Source: Vibrio hyugaensis
GTDB taxonomy: Bacteria > Pseudomonadota > Gammaproteobacteria > Enterobacterales > Vibrionaceae
Direction: 5' to 3'
Length of the DNA: 64,000 nucleotides
Assembly (NCBI RefSeq): GCF_002906655.1
Contig: NZ_CP025794.1
Span: 2,542,001 to 2,606,000, forward strand
The first letter of the stretch is position 1. The number at the start of each line of letters is the position of its first letter. Under the pieces are notes generated by a model. That model did not search any database and had not been told where the DNA came from. It worked only from the letters and a program-made list of their open reading frames with translations. Position numbers and translations under genes: made by a program. This document shows positions 40,199-57,374 of the stretch, piece by piece.

Positions 40199-40491
40199 TC
40201 TTTAAACATTCTCTCTTGAGAGTTTTTAAAAATGGTTACTTCATAAGAAGTGATTAGCTCTTTAACAATTTGGAAAGCTGACAAAGTAATCTTTAAGATT
40301 ACTTGTAAAGTTCTCAATGTTTGTCTTTAAGACAAACACCAAAAAACACATTCAAGTGTTCTTGGGAATATCACTTTTAAGTGATTATTCGAAATTGAGT
40401 CCGGCAAAATCGAAATGTCTCTCGCTCATTCAAATAATGAGAGACAACTTTGGTGATTTGAACATCAACTCGAAACTCCTTCGGGTTGTAT
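40199..40491 (+). other. 16S-23S spacer of operon 1 after tRNA-Glu, with boxA
   Basis: 293 bp. boxA GCTCTTTAACAAT at 40257-40269, then sequence nearly identical to the operon 2 spacer, including the processing-stalk region that pairs around 23S rRNA. Confidence 0.7.
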
Positions 40492-43382
<2,891 letters not shown>

Positions 43383-43470
43383 ACAACACCCAAGGGGTTT
43401 TGATGGACTCAATACAAGAACGATTGAATGTGTAAGTAGAACTTAAAACAGCTTTCCGGATTAAAGAATT

Positions 43471-43591
43471 TGCTTGGCGACCATAGCGATTTGGACCCAC
43501 CTGACTTCCATTCCGAACTCAGAAGTGAAACGAATTAGCGTCGATGGTAGTGTGGGGTTTCCCCATGTGAGAGTAGAACATCGCCAGGCTT
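43471..43591 (+). rRNA. rrf: 5S ribosomal RNA, operon 1
   Basis: About 121 bases from TGCTTGGCGACC to CGCCAGGCTT, with CCGAACTCAGAAGTGAAACG. It differs from the second copy at 43577 (A versus G). Confidence 0.96.
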
Positions 43592-43956
43592 TATTTCGCA
43601 CTTGCTTATTTAATAAGCAAGTCACCATAAAGTTCTAAATTATTTTAGAGTTTTATGTTGACTTTCAAAGTGAAAAGCGTATCATACGCACCTCGCTTAA
43701 GTGCTAAGGCACTGAAAGCCAAGCTCTTTAACAATATAGACCTATCAATCTGTGTGGGCACTCGTTGATGATAATCCAATTAGAAACTTCGGTTTCAAAT
43801 TAGGTTTCAATGAACTGAGTGACCAATCAAGTCTTCGGACTTGGCACAGTCAATTCATTATCATTCTGTTGGAATGATAATAGCTTTAAAATTACTTCTT
43901 ACTTTCGAGTAAGGATGAGTTTTGAAGTCAGTATTCGTTGAGCCGAACAAAATCTT
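43592..43956 (+). other. Junction between tandem rRNA operons and leader of operon 2
   Basis: 365 bp. A long hairpin ACTTGCTTATT/AATAAGCAAGT (43600-43622) lacks a T-run, and a weak terminator-like TCTAAA-ttat-TTTAGA-gTTTT follows (43634-43654). The operon 2 promoter comes next, then boxA GCTCTTTAACAAT (43723-43735) and the shared leader. There is no strong terminator, so some read-through from operon 1 is possible. Confidence 0.7.
43658..43685 (+). promoter_or_regulatory. rRNA operon 2 promoter
   Basis: TTGACT (43658-43663), 16-bp spacer, TATCAT (43680-43685), discriminator ACGCACCTC. It is the only visible promoter for operon 2, starting 66 bp after the 5S gene of operon 1. Confidence 0.75.
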
Positions 43957-45509
<1,553 letters not shown>

Positions 45510-45574
45510 TACGATGATTACTCACGATGAGTGTCCACACAGATTGATACGGTTTATAAGTAAGAGACGATACT

Positions 45575-45651
45575 GGGTCTGTAGCTCAGGTGGTTAGAGC
45601 GTTCGCCTGATAAGCGAGAGGTCGGTGGTTCGAGTCCACTCAGACCCACCA
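45575..45651 (+). tRNA. tRNA-Ile (GAT), rRNA operon 2 spacer
   Basis: 77 bases including CCA. Acceptor GGGTCTG pairs fully with CAGACCC. Anticodon GAT is in CCTGATAAG. Body GTAGCTCAGGTGGTTAGAGCG is as in E. coli. Confidence 0.97.
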
Positions 45652-45687
45652 ATTTCCTTGGAAATTGGCACACAGTATCACACTGAT

Positions 45688-45763
45688 GGGGCTATAGCTC
45701 AGCTGGGAGAGCGCCTGCCTTGCACGCAGGAGGTCTGCGGTTCGATCCCGCATAGCTCCACCA
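45688..45763 (+). tRNA. tRNA-Ala (TGC), rRNA operon 2 spacer
   Basis: 76 bases including CCA. Acceptor GGGGCTA pairs with TAGCTCC (one G-U). Anticodon TGC is in CCTTGCACG. It follows tRNA-Ile by 36 bp, the classic Ile-Ala spacer pair. Confidence 0.97.
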
Positions 45764-46052
45764 TCTTTAAGTGTTCTTGAAAAAGAACCTTTAAAAATGG
45801 TTTCATTAAGAAATCTAGCTCTTTAACAATTTGGAAAGCTGACAAAACAATCTTTAAGATTGTTTGTAAAGTTCTCAATGTTTGTCTTTATGACAAACAC
45901 CAAAAAACACATTCAAGTGTTCTTGGGAATATCACTTTTAAGTGATTATTCGAAATTGAGTCCGGCAAAATCGAAATGTCTCTCGCTCATTCAAATAATG
46001 AGAGACAACTTTGGTGATTTGAACATCAACTCGAAACTCCTTCGGGTTGTAT
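45764..46052 (+). other. 16S-23S spacer of operon 2 after tRNA-Ala, with boxA
   Basis: 289 bp. boxA GCTCTTTAACAAT at 45818-45830, then sequence nearly identical to the operon 1 spacer up to the 23S start. Confidence 0.7.
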
Positions 46053-48943
<2,891 letters not shown>

Positions 48944-49029
48944 ACAACACCCAAGGGGTTTTGATGGACTCAATGCAAGAACGATTGAATGTGTAAGAAC
49001 TTAGAAACAGCTTTCCGAATTAAAGAATT

Positions 49030-49150
49030 TGCTTGGCGACCATAGCGATTTGGACCCACCTGACTTCCATTCCGAACTCAGAAGTGAAACGAATTAGCGT
49101 CGATGGTAGTGTGGGGTTTCCCCATGTGAGAGTAGGACATCGCCAGGCTT
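49030..49150 (+). rRNA. rrf: 5S ribosomal RNA, operon 2
   Basis: About 121 bases, G at 49136 where copy 1 has A. A strong terminator follows within 15 bp. Confidence 0.96.
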
Positions 49151-49162
49151 TAAATTTGAAGA

Positions 49163-49189
49163 AGCCTACTCGAAAGAGTAGGCTTTTTT
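49163..49189 (+). terminator. Terminator of the tandem rRNA operons
   Basis: AGCCTACTC-gaaa-GAGTAGGCT followed by TTTTT, with a stable GNRA-type loop. Only the second operon has such a terminator. Confidence 0.92.
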
Positions 49190-49240
49190 GCGTTTGGAGC
49201 AAAGTAAATTTGAGCACTATATTCTTCCTATAAAGTCACA

Positions 49241-50340
49241 TTATACCAATCTGGAAAATTAACTGGTCAGGTTAAGCCATTCTCTTCTGCACATATCTGT
49301 CACCCTATCAGTACTTTCCAAGAATCGATCCCATGCGCTGCACACCTTGTCTACAATATCGTTGTAGTTCGTAAAGGTCTGGTTCGCTAAATAGTGTTGT
49401 CGTAGCCAACTCCATACTTGTTCTATTGGGTTCAACTCTGGTGAATAGGGTGGGAGCTTGATGATACTCACATTGTTAAACTGCTCGGCAATGTCATCTG
49501 TATGCCATCCAGCCCTATCCATGATCACGACAGCATGACGGCCATACTCTGTTACTTGAGAGATTTGATTAAGGTGCTGGATCATAATTTCTTTATTTAC
49601 CCAAGGTACGACGATGGCTTCCCCTATTCCTCTTCTTGGACAGACAGAACCGAATAAGTAAGCATACTCAAATTGCTGTTGCTTCACCGCTCGGGGTCTT
49701 GTGCCACGCTCCGCCCATAAGCGAGTCGTGGTATTTTGTTGCCCAAATCTCGCTTCGTCTTGAAACCAGACATCGACCGCCTCAAGGCTTATGTGATCGT
49801 TTCAGTTTTGAATTTTTTTAAAATCGTCTTGGAGCTGTTGAGATTGAGAAGGGTGTTTGGAGCGTGATGTTATCCAAGAAAAGCCCATACGATTGAGCAA
49901 GTAATAGATAGAATCTGGGTGGTAATGCTTGCCAAACTCTTTGATGATGTAGGCGTGAATGTCACTACCAGTTAATCTTCCTCCAGAAGGTTCGGAAGCT
50001 CGCCTCTTAATATATTGGCTTAACTGTTCACGTTGTTTTGGGGTAAGAAACGTAGGTCTTCCTGTTCTTGGTTTTTCTTGTAAGCCTTCAAGTCCTTCCT
50101 CCAGAAAGGTCTGAACCCATTTATTTACGCTAGTGCGACTTACCTTTAAGTACTTGGCAATCTGTGTTCGAGATTGTCCTTCTTTAAAGTGTGCTAGAGC
50201 GAGTAGACGCATCTTCATCTGAATAGACTTTTGCTGGCTAGCGAGCTTTTTAAAGTTGATGTTACTGAAGCTATCCCTAGTATTCTCGAACAAGAAGTTA
50301 TAAAGCTAATTAGATCATATTCTTACTTAGATTGGTATAA
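49241..50340 (-). mobile_element. IS630-family insertion sequence, 1.1 kb, decayed
   Basis: Perfect 12-bp terminal inverted repeats TTATACCAATCT (49241-49252) and AGATTGGTATAA (50329-50340). The ends carry TA, consistent with the TA target of IS630/Tc1-mariner elements. The transposase gene fills the interior on the minus strand. It is inserted 51 bp after the rRNA terminator and before the nhaP terminator. Confidence 0.85.
49259..50293 (-). pseudogene. IS630-family transposase, interrupted
   Basis: Two pieces in the same reading frame: 50293-49802 (163 residues, N-terminal helix-turn-helix RSRTQIAKYLKVSRTSVNKW and FLTPKQREQLSQYIKRR) and the rest down to 49259 (DDE part with VDVWFQDEARFG, VVIMDRAGWH and LPPYSPELNPIEQVWSWLR). 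They are split by TGA at 49804-49802, directly after an A7 run, and the short linker there looks garbled. From memory of relatives, a few residues before the first catalytic D seem lost, suggesting compensating small indels rather than one nonsense change. Probably not active unless rescued. Confidence 0.8.
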
Positions 50341-50363
50341 GTCTGTCTGGGTTGGTTCGGGGA

Positions 50364-50391
50364 ATAAAAAAGGCAGCCAATCGGCTGCCTA
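50364..50391 (-). terminator. Intrinsic terminator of nhaP
   Basis: Read on the minus strand: AGGCAGCC-gatt-GGCTGCCT followed by TTTTT. Confidence 0.88.
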
Positions 50392-50463
50392 GTTTTATCG
50401 ATTATAAGAGAGTTTATTCTTGAGGAACTTTAGTTTCTGACTGTTCAACAAAGGCTTCGGCTT

Positions 50464-51759
50464 CTATCTTTTTTTTGCTTGCTTCGCTTTCTCAATCATT
50501 GGCGTTATCGTTGAGCCTTGAATAAGGATAGAGAAAACTACAACAGAGTAGGTCATCACCATGATGATCTCTTTCACATCAATCAGTTTTTCTGGGATGA
50601 CTAAAATGCCTGATGGGATTGATAGTGCCATTGCTAAGGCTAGGCCCCCACGCAATCCACCCCAAGTTAGAATCTTTACTGACCATGGGTTGTACTTTCT
50701 GTAGCGTTTAAATCCAATATAAGAGATAAAGACACTTAGGTAGCGGGCAGCTAGTACTAACGGCACAGATACCGCCATCATAATCCAGTCTTCTTTATGG
50801 AATTCGAATAGCAACATCGACATACCAATCAGAAGGAATAGTACACCATTCAAGAACTCGTCGACCAACTCCCAGAAATGGTCTAGGTGATCTTCACTTT
50901 CTTTTGAGAACCCGATAAAGCGTGTCCAGTTACCAATCATGATGCCAGATACCACCATTGCAAGTGGTCCCGAAACATGGAGGTATTCTGCTAGTGCATA
51001 ACCTGCTGTAGGAACGCCAATCGTTAATAACAGTTCCATGGAGTGGTCGTCTGTCGCACTAATCAGATAGTGGAACACTAATCCTAATACGAAGCCGTAA
51101 ACAATACCGCCAATAGCCTCTTGAATGAATAGAAGGGTTACGCTACCAACTGTTGGTGCTTCTGTACCGAATGCGATTGTGAATAGAGTAACGAAGATAA
51201 CTAGACCAAAACCATCGTTAAACAGAGACTCGCCTTCAATTTGTGTCGAAATGCGTCTTGGAGCATCCAGTTTCTTTACGATAGCCAGTACGGCAATAGG
51301 GTCGGTTGGGGAAATCAGTGCGCCAAACAGTAAGCAGTAAACAAGATCAAATTGAATACCAATAACTTGGCAGAAGCCGTAAAGAACAAAACCAATGAAG
51401 AATGTGGAGAAGAGCGTTGCACCTAAAGCGAGTACCGTGATTTCCCACTTTTGATCTTTAAGGTTAGGAAGTTTGATACCCAAACCACCGGCAAAAAGCA
51501 GGAAGCCGAGTATGCCCTTCAGAAGAAAATCTTCGAAATTTATGCTGGTGACGGTTTCTGTGGCAATCTCAGTAAGATGAAACCAATCGTTTTGACCTGC
51601 GATTAGAATGAGAAGTGAAAGGATCATCGAACCAGCGGTAATGGCGATGGTCGTTTGCATCTTTCCTATCTTGCTGTTTACAAAGGCGATAACCATTGCT
51701 GCCGCGGATAGAAAACATAAAGTATGATAGACCGACATAGAGCTCTCTATTTGTAACAT
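50464..51759 (-). CDS. nhaP: Sodium/proton antiporter of the NhaP (CPA1) type
   Basis: 431 residues with about 12 membrane segments. CPA1 hallmarks are GALISPTDPIAVLAIVKKL and EGESLFNDGFGLVIFVTLF (acidic ion-binding residues) and LTWGGLRGGLALAMALS. It exchanges Na+ or K+ for protons at the inner membrane. The end is odd: the frame stops (KQAKKR-stop) at an A8 tract near 50469-50476. One extra A would carry it on to 50414 with IEAEAFVEQSETKVPQE, just before the terminator. Either the tail is lost by a slip, is phase-variable, or the base count is wrong. Confidence 0.85.
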   Translation of the reverse strand: MLQIESSMSVYHTLCFLSAAAMVIAFVNSKIGKMQTTIAITAGSMILSLLILIAGQNDWFHLTEIATETVTSINFEDFLLKGILGFLLFAGGLGIKLPNLKDQKWEITVLALGATLFSTFFIGFVLYGFCQVIGIQFDLVYCLLFGALISPTDPIAVLAIVKKLDAPRRISTQIEGESLFNDGFGLVIFVTLFTIAFGTEAPTVGSVTLLFIQEAIGGIVYGFVLGLVFHYLISATDDHSMELLLTIGVPTAGYALAEYLHVSGPLAMVVSGIMIGNWTRFIGFSKESEDHLDHFWELVDEFLNGVLFLLIGMSMLLFEFHKEDWIMMAVSVPLVLAARYLSVFISYIGFKRYRKYNPWSVKILTWGGLRGGLALAMALSIPSGILVIPEKLIDVKEIIMVMTYSVVVFSILIQGSTITPMIEKAKQAKKR

Positions 51760-51763
51760 TTTA

Positions 51764-51776
51764 TGAATGGAATTCT
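51764..51776 (+). promoter_or_regulatory. MetR-like site upstream of metH
   Basis: TGAA-N5-TTCT fits the MetR consensus TGAA-N5-TTCA in 7 of 8 bases, 152 bp before metH. Such a short motif occurs often by chance. Confidence 0.25.
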
Positions 51777-51861
51777 CGGCCGATGTTGTCTAAATAGCAA
51801 ACATTTTTTCGTGATTATTTTGTAACTCGAGACAATACAAAATAATTACAATTCCTATTTT

Positions 51862-51877
51862 AGACGTCTAGACTCCT
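51862..51877 (+). promoter_or_regulatory. MetJ operator (two tandem met boxes) upstream of metH
   Basis: AGACGTCT at 51862-51869 is a perfect met box, followed directly by AGACTCCT (6 of 8). MetJ with S-adenosylmethionine binds two or more adjacent 8-bp boxes. The site ends 50 bp before the metH start, so repression of metH by SAM is expected. Confidence 0.7.
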
Positions 51878-51927
51878 GTTGCTTGTGTGATAGGATGGAG
51901 AAATAACAAAAGGAATGAGGCTGTACT

Positions 51928-54900
51928 GTGGGAAGTAATGTAAGACAACAGATTGAAGCTCAGTTAAAGCAACGTATTCTTCTGATCGATGGTGGTATGG
52001 GCACCATGATTCAGGGCTACAAACTGGAAGAGCAAGATTATCGAGGAGAACGCTTTGCCGATTGGCATTGCGATCTAAAAGGCAACAACGATTTGTTGGT
52101 GCTTAGTCAGCCTCAATTGATAAAAGAGATACACACTGCTTATTTAGAAGCAGGTGCTGATATTTTAGAGACCAATACCTTCAACGCCACGACCATCGCG
52201 ATGGCGGATTATGATATGGAAGGTCTCAGTGAAGAGATTAACTTCGCGGCTGCTAAGCTTGCCCGTGAAGCCGCTGATGAATGGACGGCAAAGACTCCTG
52301 ACCGTCCGCGTTATGTTGCCGGTGTACTTGGCCCAACCAACCGTACTTGTTCTATCTCTCCTGACGTAAATGACCCGGGTTATCGTAATGTTTCGTTTGA
52401 TGAACTAGTTGAAGCTTATTCCGAGTCAACTCACGCCTTAATTAAAGGTGGTTCTGACCTTATTCTGATCGAGACGATCTTTGATACGTTGAATGCCAAA
52501 GCTTGTGCCTTTGCAGTTGATTCCGTCTTTGAAGAGCTGGGATTTAAACTTCCAGTTATGATTTCAGGCACGATTACGGACGCGTCTGGACGAACACTAT
52601 CTGGGCAAACAACCGAAGCTTTCTATAATTCGTTACGCCATGTTAACCCTATTTCGTTTGGTTTGAACTGTGCACTTGGGCCCGACGAATTGCGCCCGTA
52701 TGTAGAAGAATTATCGCGTATATCTGAATCCTTTCTCTCTACTCATCCAAATGCGGGTTTGCCGAACGCATTTGGTGAATATGACCTTTCACCTGAAGAT
52801 ATGGCTGAACATGTTAAAGAGTGGGCAGAGAGTGGTTTCTTAAATTTAATTGGTGGTTGTTGTGGTACGACACCAGAACACATCCGTCACATGGCAATGG
52901 CAGTTGAGGGTGTGAAGCCTCGAGAGTTGCCTGATCTTACGGTTGCTTGCCGCTTGTCAGGTCTTGAGCCACTAACGATCGAAAAAGAAACCTTGTTTAT
53001 CAACGTGGGTGAGCGCACGAACGTAACTGGCTCTGCTCGTTTTAAACGCTTGATTAAAGAAGAGCTCTACGATGAGGCTCTTGAGGTAGCTCGTCAACAA
53101 GTAGAGAACGGCGCTCAGATCATCGATATCAACATGGATGAAGGTATGTTGGATGCTGAAGCCTGTATGGTTCGCTTCCTTAATCTATGTGCATCTGAGC
53201 CAGATATATCAAAAGTACCAATCATGGTTGACTCGTCTAAATGGGAGGTTATCGAAGCTGGCTTGAAGTGTATTCAAGGCAAAGGCATTGTTAACTCTAT
53301 CTCTTTGAAAGAAGGGAAGGAGAAGTTTGTTGAACAAGCGAAGTTGATCCGTCGTTATGGTGCTGCCGTTATTGTGATGGCATTTGATGAACTTGGTCAG
53401 GCGGAAACACGAGAGCGTAAACTTGAAATTTGTACCAATGCGTATCGAATCCTTGTTGATGAAGTTGGCTTCCCGCCAGAAGACATTATCTTTGATCCAA
53501 ACATTTTTGCTGTCGCGACAGGTATTGAAGAACACAACAATTACGCTGTGGATTTCATCGAAGCGGTGGCTGATATCAAACGCGACTTACCTCATGCGAT
53601 GATCTCTGGTGGTGTCTCTAACGTTTCCTTCTCATTCCGCGGTAATAACTACGTTCGTGAAGCGATTCATGCGGTATTCCTGTACCACTGTTTTAAAAAT
53701 GGCATGGACATGGGCATCGTTAACGCGGGTCAGCTAGAAATCTACGATAACGTTCCTGACAAGTTGCGTGAAGCGGTAGAAGATGTGGTTCTCAACCGTC
53801 GTGATGATTCAACTGAGCGACTACTTGATATCGCCGCCGAATACGCAGGAAAGGGTGTTGGCAAAGAAGAAGATGCTTCTGCTCTAGAGTGGCGTACTTG
53901 GCCAGTAGAAAAACGTTTAGAGCATGCGCTGGTAAAGGGCATCACTGAGTTTATTGTCGAAGATACAGAAGAGGCCCGTTTAAATGCCTCCAAGCCATTA
54001 GAAGTGATTGAAGGCCCTCTCATGGATGGCATGAACGTGGTTGGTGACTTGTTTGGGGAAGGTAAGATGTTCCTTCCGCAGGTGGTTAAGTCTGCTCGTG
54101 TAATGAAACAAGCGGTTGCCCACCTTGAGCCTTTCATTAACAAAGAAAAGCAAGCGGGCTCATCGAATGGCAAAATCTTGCTCGCGACGGTGAAAGGTGA
54201 CGTTCACGATATCGGTAAGAATATCGTTGGTGTAGTTTTGCAGTGTAACAACTACGAAATCATTGACCTTGGTGTCATGGTGCCGTGCGAAAAGATCCTC
54301 AAAGTCGCGAAAGAAGAGAATGTCGATATTATTGGTTTATCAGGCCTTATCACCCCTTCTCTTGATGAAATGGTTCACGTAGCAAAAGAGATGGAGCGTC
54401 TTGATTTTGATTTGCCACTCTTGATTGGCGGTGCAACGACGTCAAAAGCGCATACTGCGGTTAAGATTGAACAAAACTACAAGAACCCAGTGGTGTATGT
54501 GAATAATGCTTCGCGAGCGGTTGGAGTATGTACATCATTGTTGTCTGATGAACTTCGTCCTGCGTTTGTGGAGAAGCTAGATGAGGATTACGTTCGTGTC
54601 CGTGATCAACACAACCGTAAAAAGCCAAGAACCAAGCCTGTCACTCTAGAAGAAGCTCGTGCCAATAAGGTTGCTATTGATTGGGACGTTTACACACCGC
54701 CAGCACCCGTTAAGCCAGGCATCCATGTTTTTGACGATTTCGATATTGCGACACTGCGTCAGTACATCGATTGGACGCCTTTCTTTATGACATGGTCTCT
54801 CGTTGGCAAGTACCCGACCATTTTTAAACACTCAGAGGTTGGCGAAGAGGCGAAGCGTTTGTTCAAAGATGCAAATGATTTGCTGGATCGCGTTGAGCGT

Positions 54901-55608
54901 GAAGGATTGCTTAAGGCTCGTGGTATGTGTGGTTTGTTCCCCGCGGCGAGTGTTGGCGATGATATCGAAGTCTACACAGATGAATCACGCACCGAAGTAG
55001 CGAAAGTTTTGCTCAATTTACGTCAGCAGACCGAGAAACCAAAAGGTTTCAACTACTGCCTTTCTGATTATGTTGCTCCGAAAGAGTCGGGTAAAAAAGA
55101 TTGGATTGGCGCGTTTGCAGTGACTGGTGGAATCGGTGAGCGTGAACTCGCAGATGAATACAAAGCACAAGGTGATGATTACAACGCTATTATGATTCAA
55201 GCGGTTGCGGATCGTCTGGCAGAAGCATTTGCTGAGTGTCTGCATGAACGAGTACGTAAAGAAATTTGGGGCTATGCGGCAGAAGAAGCTCTCTCTAATG
55301 AAGATCTGATTCGTGAAAAGTACCAAGGTATTCGACCTGCTCCGGGTTATCCAGCATGCCCTGAACATACCGAGAAAGGACCTCTTTGGGAATTGATGAA
55401 TGTTGAAGAGAATATTGGTATGTCTTTGACCTCGAGCTATGCGATGTATCCAGGTGCCTCTGTTTCTGGCTGGTACTTCTCCCACCCAGACTCACGTTAT
55501 TTTGCGATCGCTCAGATCCAAGAGGATCAGATGCTAAGTTACGCTGATCGCAAGGGCTGGGATAGGATCGAGGCTGAAAAGTGGCTCGGTCCAAACATTA
55601 ACGGTTAA
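51928..55608 (+). CDS. metH: Cobalamin-dependent methionine synthase
   Basis: 1226 residues, start GTG at 51928 with AAGGAATGAGG before it. Four modules: homocysteine-binding (zinc cysteines in GGCCGTT, about 311-312), pterin-binding ([18 protein letters not shown] onward), cobalamin-binding with DVHDIG (His760 as the cobalt ligand) and [13 protein letters not shown], and the AdoMet-binding reactivation domain ([15 protein letters not shown]). It methylates homocysteine from methyltetrahydrofolate. No B12 riboswitch is seen in the short upstream gap; MetJ boxes are. Confidence 0.97.
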   Translation: MGSNVRQQIEAQLKQRILLIDGGMGTMIQGYKLEEQDYRGERFADWHCDLKGNNDLLVLSQPQLIKEIHTAYLEAGADILETNTFNATTIAMADYDMEGLSEEINFAAAKLAREAADEWTAKTPDRPRYVAGVLGPTNRTCSISPDVNDPGYRNVSFDELVEAYSESTHALIKGGSDLILIETIFDTLNAKACAFAVDSVFEELGFKLPVMISGTITDASGRTLSGQTTEAFYNSLRHVNPISFGLNCALGPDELRPYVEELSRISESFLSTHPNAGLPNAFGEYDLSPEDMAEHVKEWAESGFLNLIGGCCGTTPEHIRHMAMAVEGVKPRELPDLTVACRLSGLEPLTIEKETLFINVGERTNVTGSARFKRLIKEELYDEALEVARQQVENGAQIIDINMDEGMLDAEACMVRFLNLCASEPDISKVPIMVDSSKWEVIEAGLKCIQGKGIVNSISLKEGKEKFVEQAKLIRRYGAAVIVMAFDELGQAETRERKLEICTNAYRILVDEVGFPPEDIIFDPNIFAVATGIEEHNNYAVDFIEAVADIKRDLPHAMISGGVSNVSFSFRGNNYVREAIHAVFLYHCFKNGMDMGIVNAGQLEIYDNVPDKLREAVEDVVLNRRDDSTERLLDIAAEYAGKGVGKEEDASALEWRTWPVEKRLEHALVKGITEFIVEDTEEARLNASKPLEVIEGPLMDGMNVVGDLFGEGKMFLPQVVKSARVMKQAVAHLEPFINKEKQAGSSNGKILLATVKGDVHDIGKNIVGVVLQCNNYEIIDLGVMVPCEKILKVAKEENVDIIGLSGLITPSLDEMVHVAKEMERLDFDLPLLIGGATTSKAHTAVKIEQNYKNPVVYVNNASRAVGVCTSLLSDELRPAFVEKLDEDYVRVRDQHNRKKPRTKPVTLEEARANKVAIDWDVYTPPAPVKPGIHVFDDFDIATLRQYIDWTPFFMTWSLVGKYPTIFKHSEVGEEAKRLFKDANDLLDRVEREGLLKARGMCGLFPAASVGDDIEVYTDESRTEVAKVLLNLRQQTEKPKGFNYCLSDYVAPKESGKKDWIGAFAVTGGIGERELADEYKAQGDDYNAIMIQAVADRLAEAFAECLHERVRKEIWGYAAEEALSNEDLIREKYQGIRPAPGYPACPEHTEKGPLWELMNVEENIGMSLTSSYAMYPGASVSGWYFSHPDSRYFAIAQIQEDQMLSYADRKGWDRIEAEKWLGPNING

Positions 55609-55627
55609 ATCGATCCACACACAAAGG

Positions 55628-55658
55628 AAAAGGGCTGCTACGTGCAGCCCTTTGCTTT
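55628..55658. terminator. Terminator between metH and lysC
   Basis: AAAGGGCTGC-tacgt-GCAGCCCTTT, between convergent genes. The T-run is interrupted (TTTGCTTTATT). Confidence 0.8.
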
Positions 55659-55683
55659 ATTCGTCCAGAGTATTTAGTCGCGA

Positions 55684-57036
55684 TTATTGCTCGAATAACT
55701 CTGTATGCAGTTTCTGAATAGCTTGTCGTGATACAGACTCATGAACAAGAAAACATAAGTTATGTGGGCTTGCACCGTAACAAATCATACGTAAGTTGAA
55801 GTCCTCTAGTGTTCCGAAGACTTGCTTAGCGTAGCCTTTGCTCTCGCTCATGTTGTTACCAATCAGAGCGACTAAACACAGGTCGTGCTCAACTTCTACT
55901 GTACACAATTCTTCGAGCTCTTCGCGTACTGCCTGTGGTAGCTGTGGTGTACCGCCTGATGTGTCTGTTTGATCGAGAGTGAGTGACACACTGATTTCAG
56001 ATGTGGTGATCAAGTCCACTGAGATTTTGTGTTTAGCTAGGATCTCGAATACTTTCGCTAAGAATCCGTAAGCATGGAACATGTTCACGCTGCGCAGAGT
56101 GACCATAGTTTGATTGCAACGAAGAGCAAGTGCTCGGAATAGCGGTGAGCTCTCTACTTGGTGTCGAATCCACGTACCACCTTTTTCTGGCTCTTTAGAA
56201 GAGCCAACGAAGACCGGAATATCGTGACGGAGTGCTGGTACCAGAGTGGAAGGGTGAAGGATCTTCGCGCCGAAGTTTGCCATCTCTGATGCTTCGCTAA
56301 AGCTGATCTCAGGAATTGGTGACGCTTTGGGTGCAATACGTGGGTCGGTAGTGTAAATGCCCGGAACGTCAGTCCAGATCTCTAGGCCTGCCGCTTTAAC
56401 ACCTTCAGCAATCAAAGCTGCGCTGTAGTCACTACCACCGCGACCTAATGTCGTGGTGTTGCCTTCTTCATCTGAGCCAATAAAGCCCTGTGTAATGACG
56501 ACATGTTTTTGGCAAAGAGGAACCAGCTGTTCTTGCGCTAGCATTGAAATACTTTCTAGTTGTGGTTCTGCGCGGCCAAAGTTGCCATCTGTTTTTAAAA
56601 TATCTCGAATATCAAAACGAGCGGCGTTGATACCTCTTTCACGCATTAACTGAGCAAGAATATGAGTCGACATCAGTTCGCCACATGCCACTAAATGATC
56701 TGTCAGTTTAGTACTTGCTTGAATAGAGGCTGCTTCCGCAAGGCTGGTAACAGTATCAAGAATTTCGTAAACCTCAGCCGCCGCTTTAGTCGCATCTTCT
56801 AACTGAGATAAGATAGATTCATGAATATCGGCTAATTTTTGTAGCACTTCTGCGCGTTGCTCTTGGTCCTGAACACCGTTTGCCAATTCGACCAAAATGT
56901 TGGTAACACCAGAACAAGCACTGCTCACGACAAGACGGGTATTTGGATTGTTTTCTATAATGGTGGCACAACGACTCATTGCCTCAAAGTTGGCAACACT
57001 GGTTCCACCGAATTTCGCTACGTTAAATGCGCTCAC
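55684..57036 (-). CDS. lysC: Lysine-sensitive aspartokinase III
   Basis: 450 residues from GTG at 57036, with GGGAGAA upstream. KFGGTSVANFEAM (residues 8-20), GFIGSDEEGNTTTLGRGGSDYSA and two C-terminal ACT domains (VNMFHAYGFLAKVFEILAKHKISVDLITTSE). Length and absence of a homoserine dehydrogenase domain fit the monofunctional LysC of E. coli. It makes aspartyl phosphate. The upstream lysine riboswitch confirms the isozyme. Confidence 0.95.
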   Translation of the reverse strand: MSAFNVAKFGGTSVANFEAMSRCATIIENNPNTRLVVSSACSGVTNILVELANGVQDQEQRAEVLQKLADIHESILSQLEDATKAAAEVYEILDTVTSLAEAASIQASTKLTDHLVACGELMSTHILAQLMRERGINAARFDIRDILKTDGNFGRAEPQLESISMLAQEQLVPLCQKHVVITQGFIGSDEEGNTTTLGRGGSDYSAALIAEGVKAAGLEIWTDVPGIYTTDPRIAPKASPIPEISFSEASEMANFGAKILHPSTLVPALRHDIPVFVGSSKEPEKGGTWIRHQVESSPLFRALALRCNQTMVTLRSVNMFHAYGFLAKVFEILAKHKISVDLITTSEISVSLTLDQTDTSGGTPQLPQAVREELEELCTVEVEHDLCLVALIGNNMSESKGYAKQVFGTLEDFNLRMICYGASPHNLCFLVHESVSRQAIQKLHTELFEQ

Positions 57037-57180
57037 TGCGTTCTCCCACGACTTCCTAAAAAATTACAACGTAAATTGGTTGCCAATACATCCAATGTTT
57101 TGGTGAGGAAAGGAACAGAGCAAATAGAGAGGTATTTAGAATGTAATTTGAAAATTTACCCTCAGAAGCCCTTCATCAGA

Positions 57181-57336
57181 CTGCGCTGATGACAGTTGAT
57201 GGGACTCAACCCAAGTCAACCGATAAGCCAAATCCTGCAACTTTGACTTACCTCGGCACTACTCCCCCTGAGTGATTGGTATTGGAATTGCGGCTCCACA
57301 AATCACCTGCCTGGGCAGTGCTCCTCTTCTGCATAA
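57181..57336 (-). promoter_or_regulatory. Lysine riboswitch (L box) in the lysC leader
   Basis: On the minus strand the leader reads GAAGAGGAGC...GGAGCC...GAGGGGGA-like...GCCGAGG, following the order of conserved L-box blocks and closely resembling the E. coli lysC leader. AGAGGAGC lies at about 57327-57320 and GCCGAGG at 57257-57251. The last stem closes near 57181. About 145 bases remain before the GTG for an expression platform; no clear intrinsic terminator is seen there, so translational control is possible. Confidence 0.88.
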
Positions 57337-57345
57337 AGCTCAAAC

Positions 57346-57374
57346 ATTGAACGGTTTTGTTGTCACAATGTCAA
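57346..57374 (-). promoter_or_regulatory. lysC promoter
   Basis: On the minus strand: TTGACA (57374-57369), 17-bp spacer, TTCAAT (57351-57346). Transcription would start about 57339, exactly where the L box begins. Confidence 0.65.

Noticed and set aside
43600..43622. Hairpin after the first 5S gene as an intrinsic terminator
   Set aside because: The stem is strong but followed by CACCATAAAG with no T-run, so it is recorded only as part of the operon junction.
51779..51927. Cobalamin riboswitch before metH
   Set aside because: The gap is too short and lacks B12-box elements; the met boxes explain regulation better.
55018..55485. 155-codon minus-strand ORF inside metH
   Set aside because: It is antisense to the reactivation domain of metH with no supporting signals.
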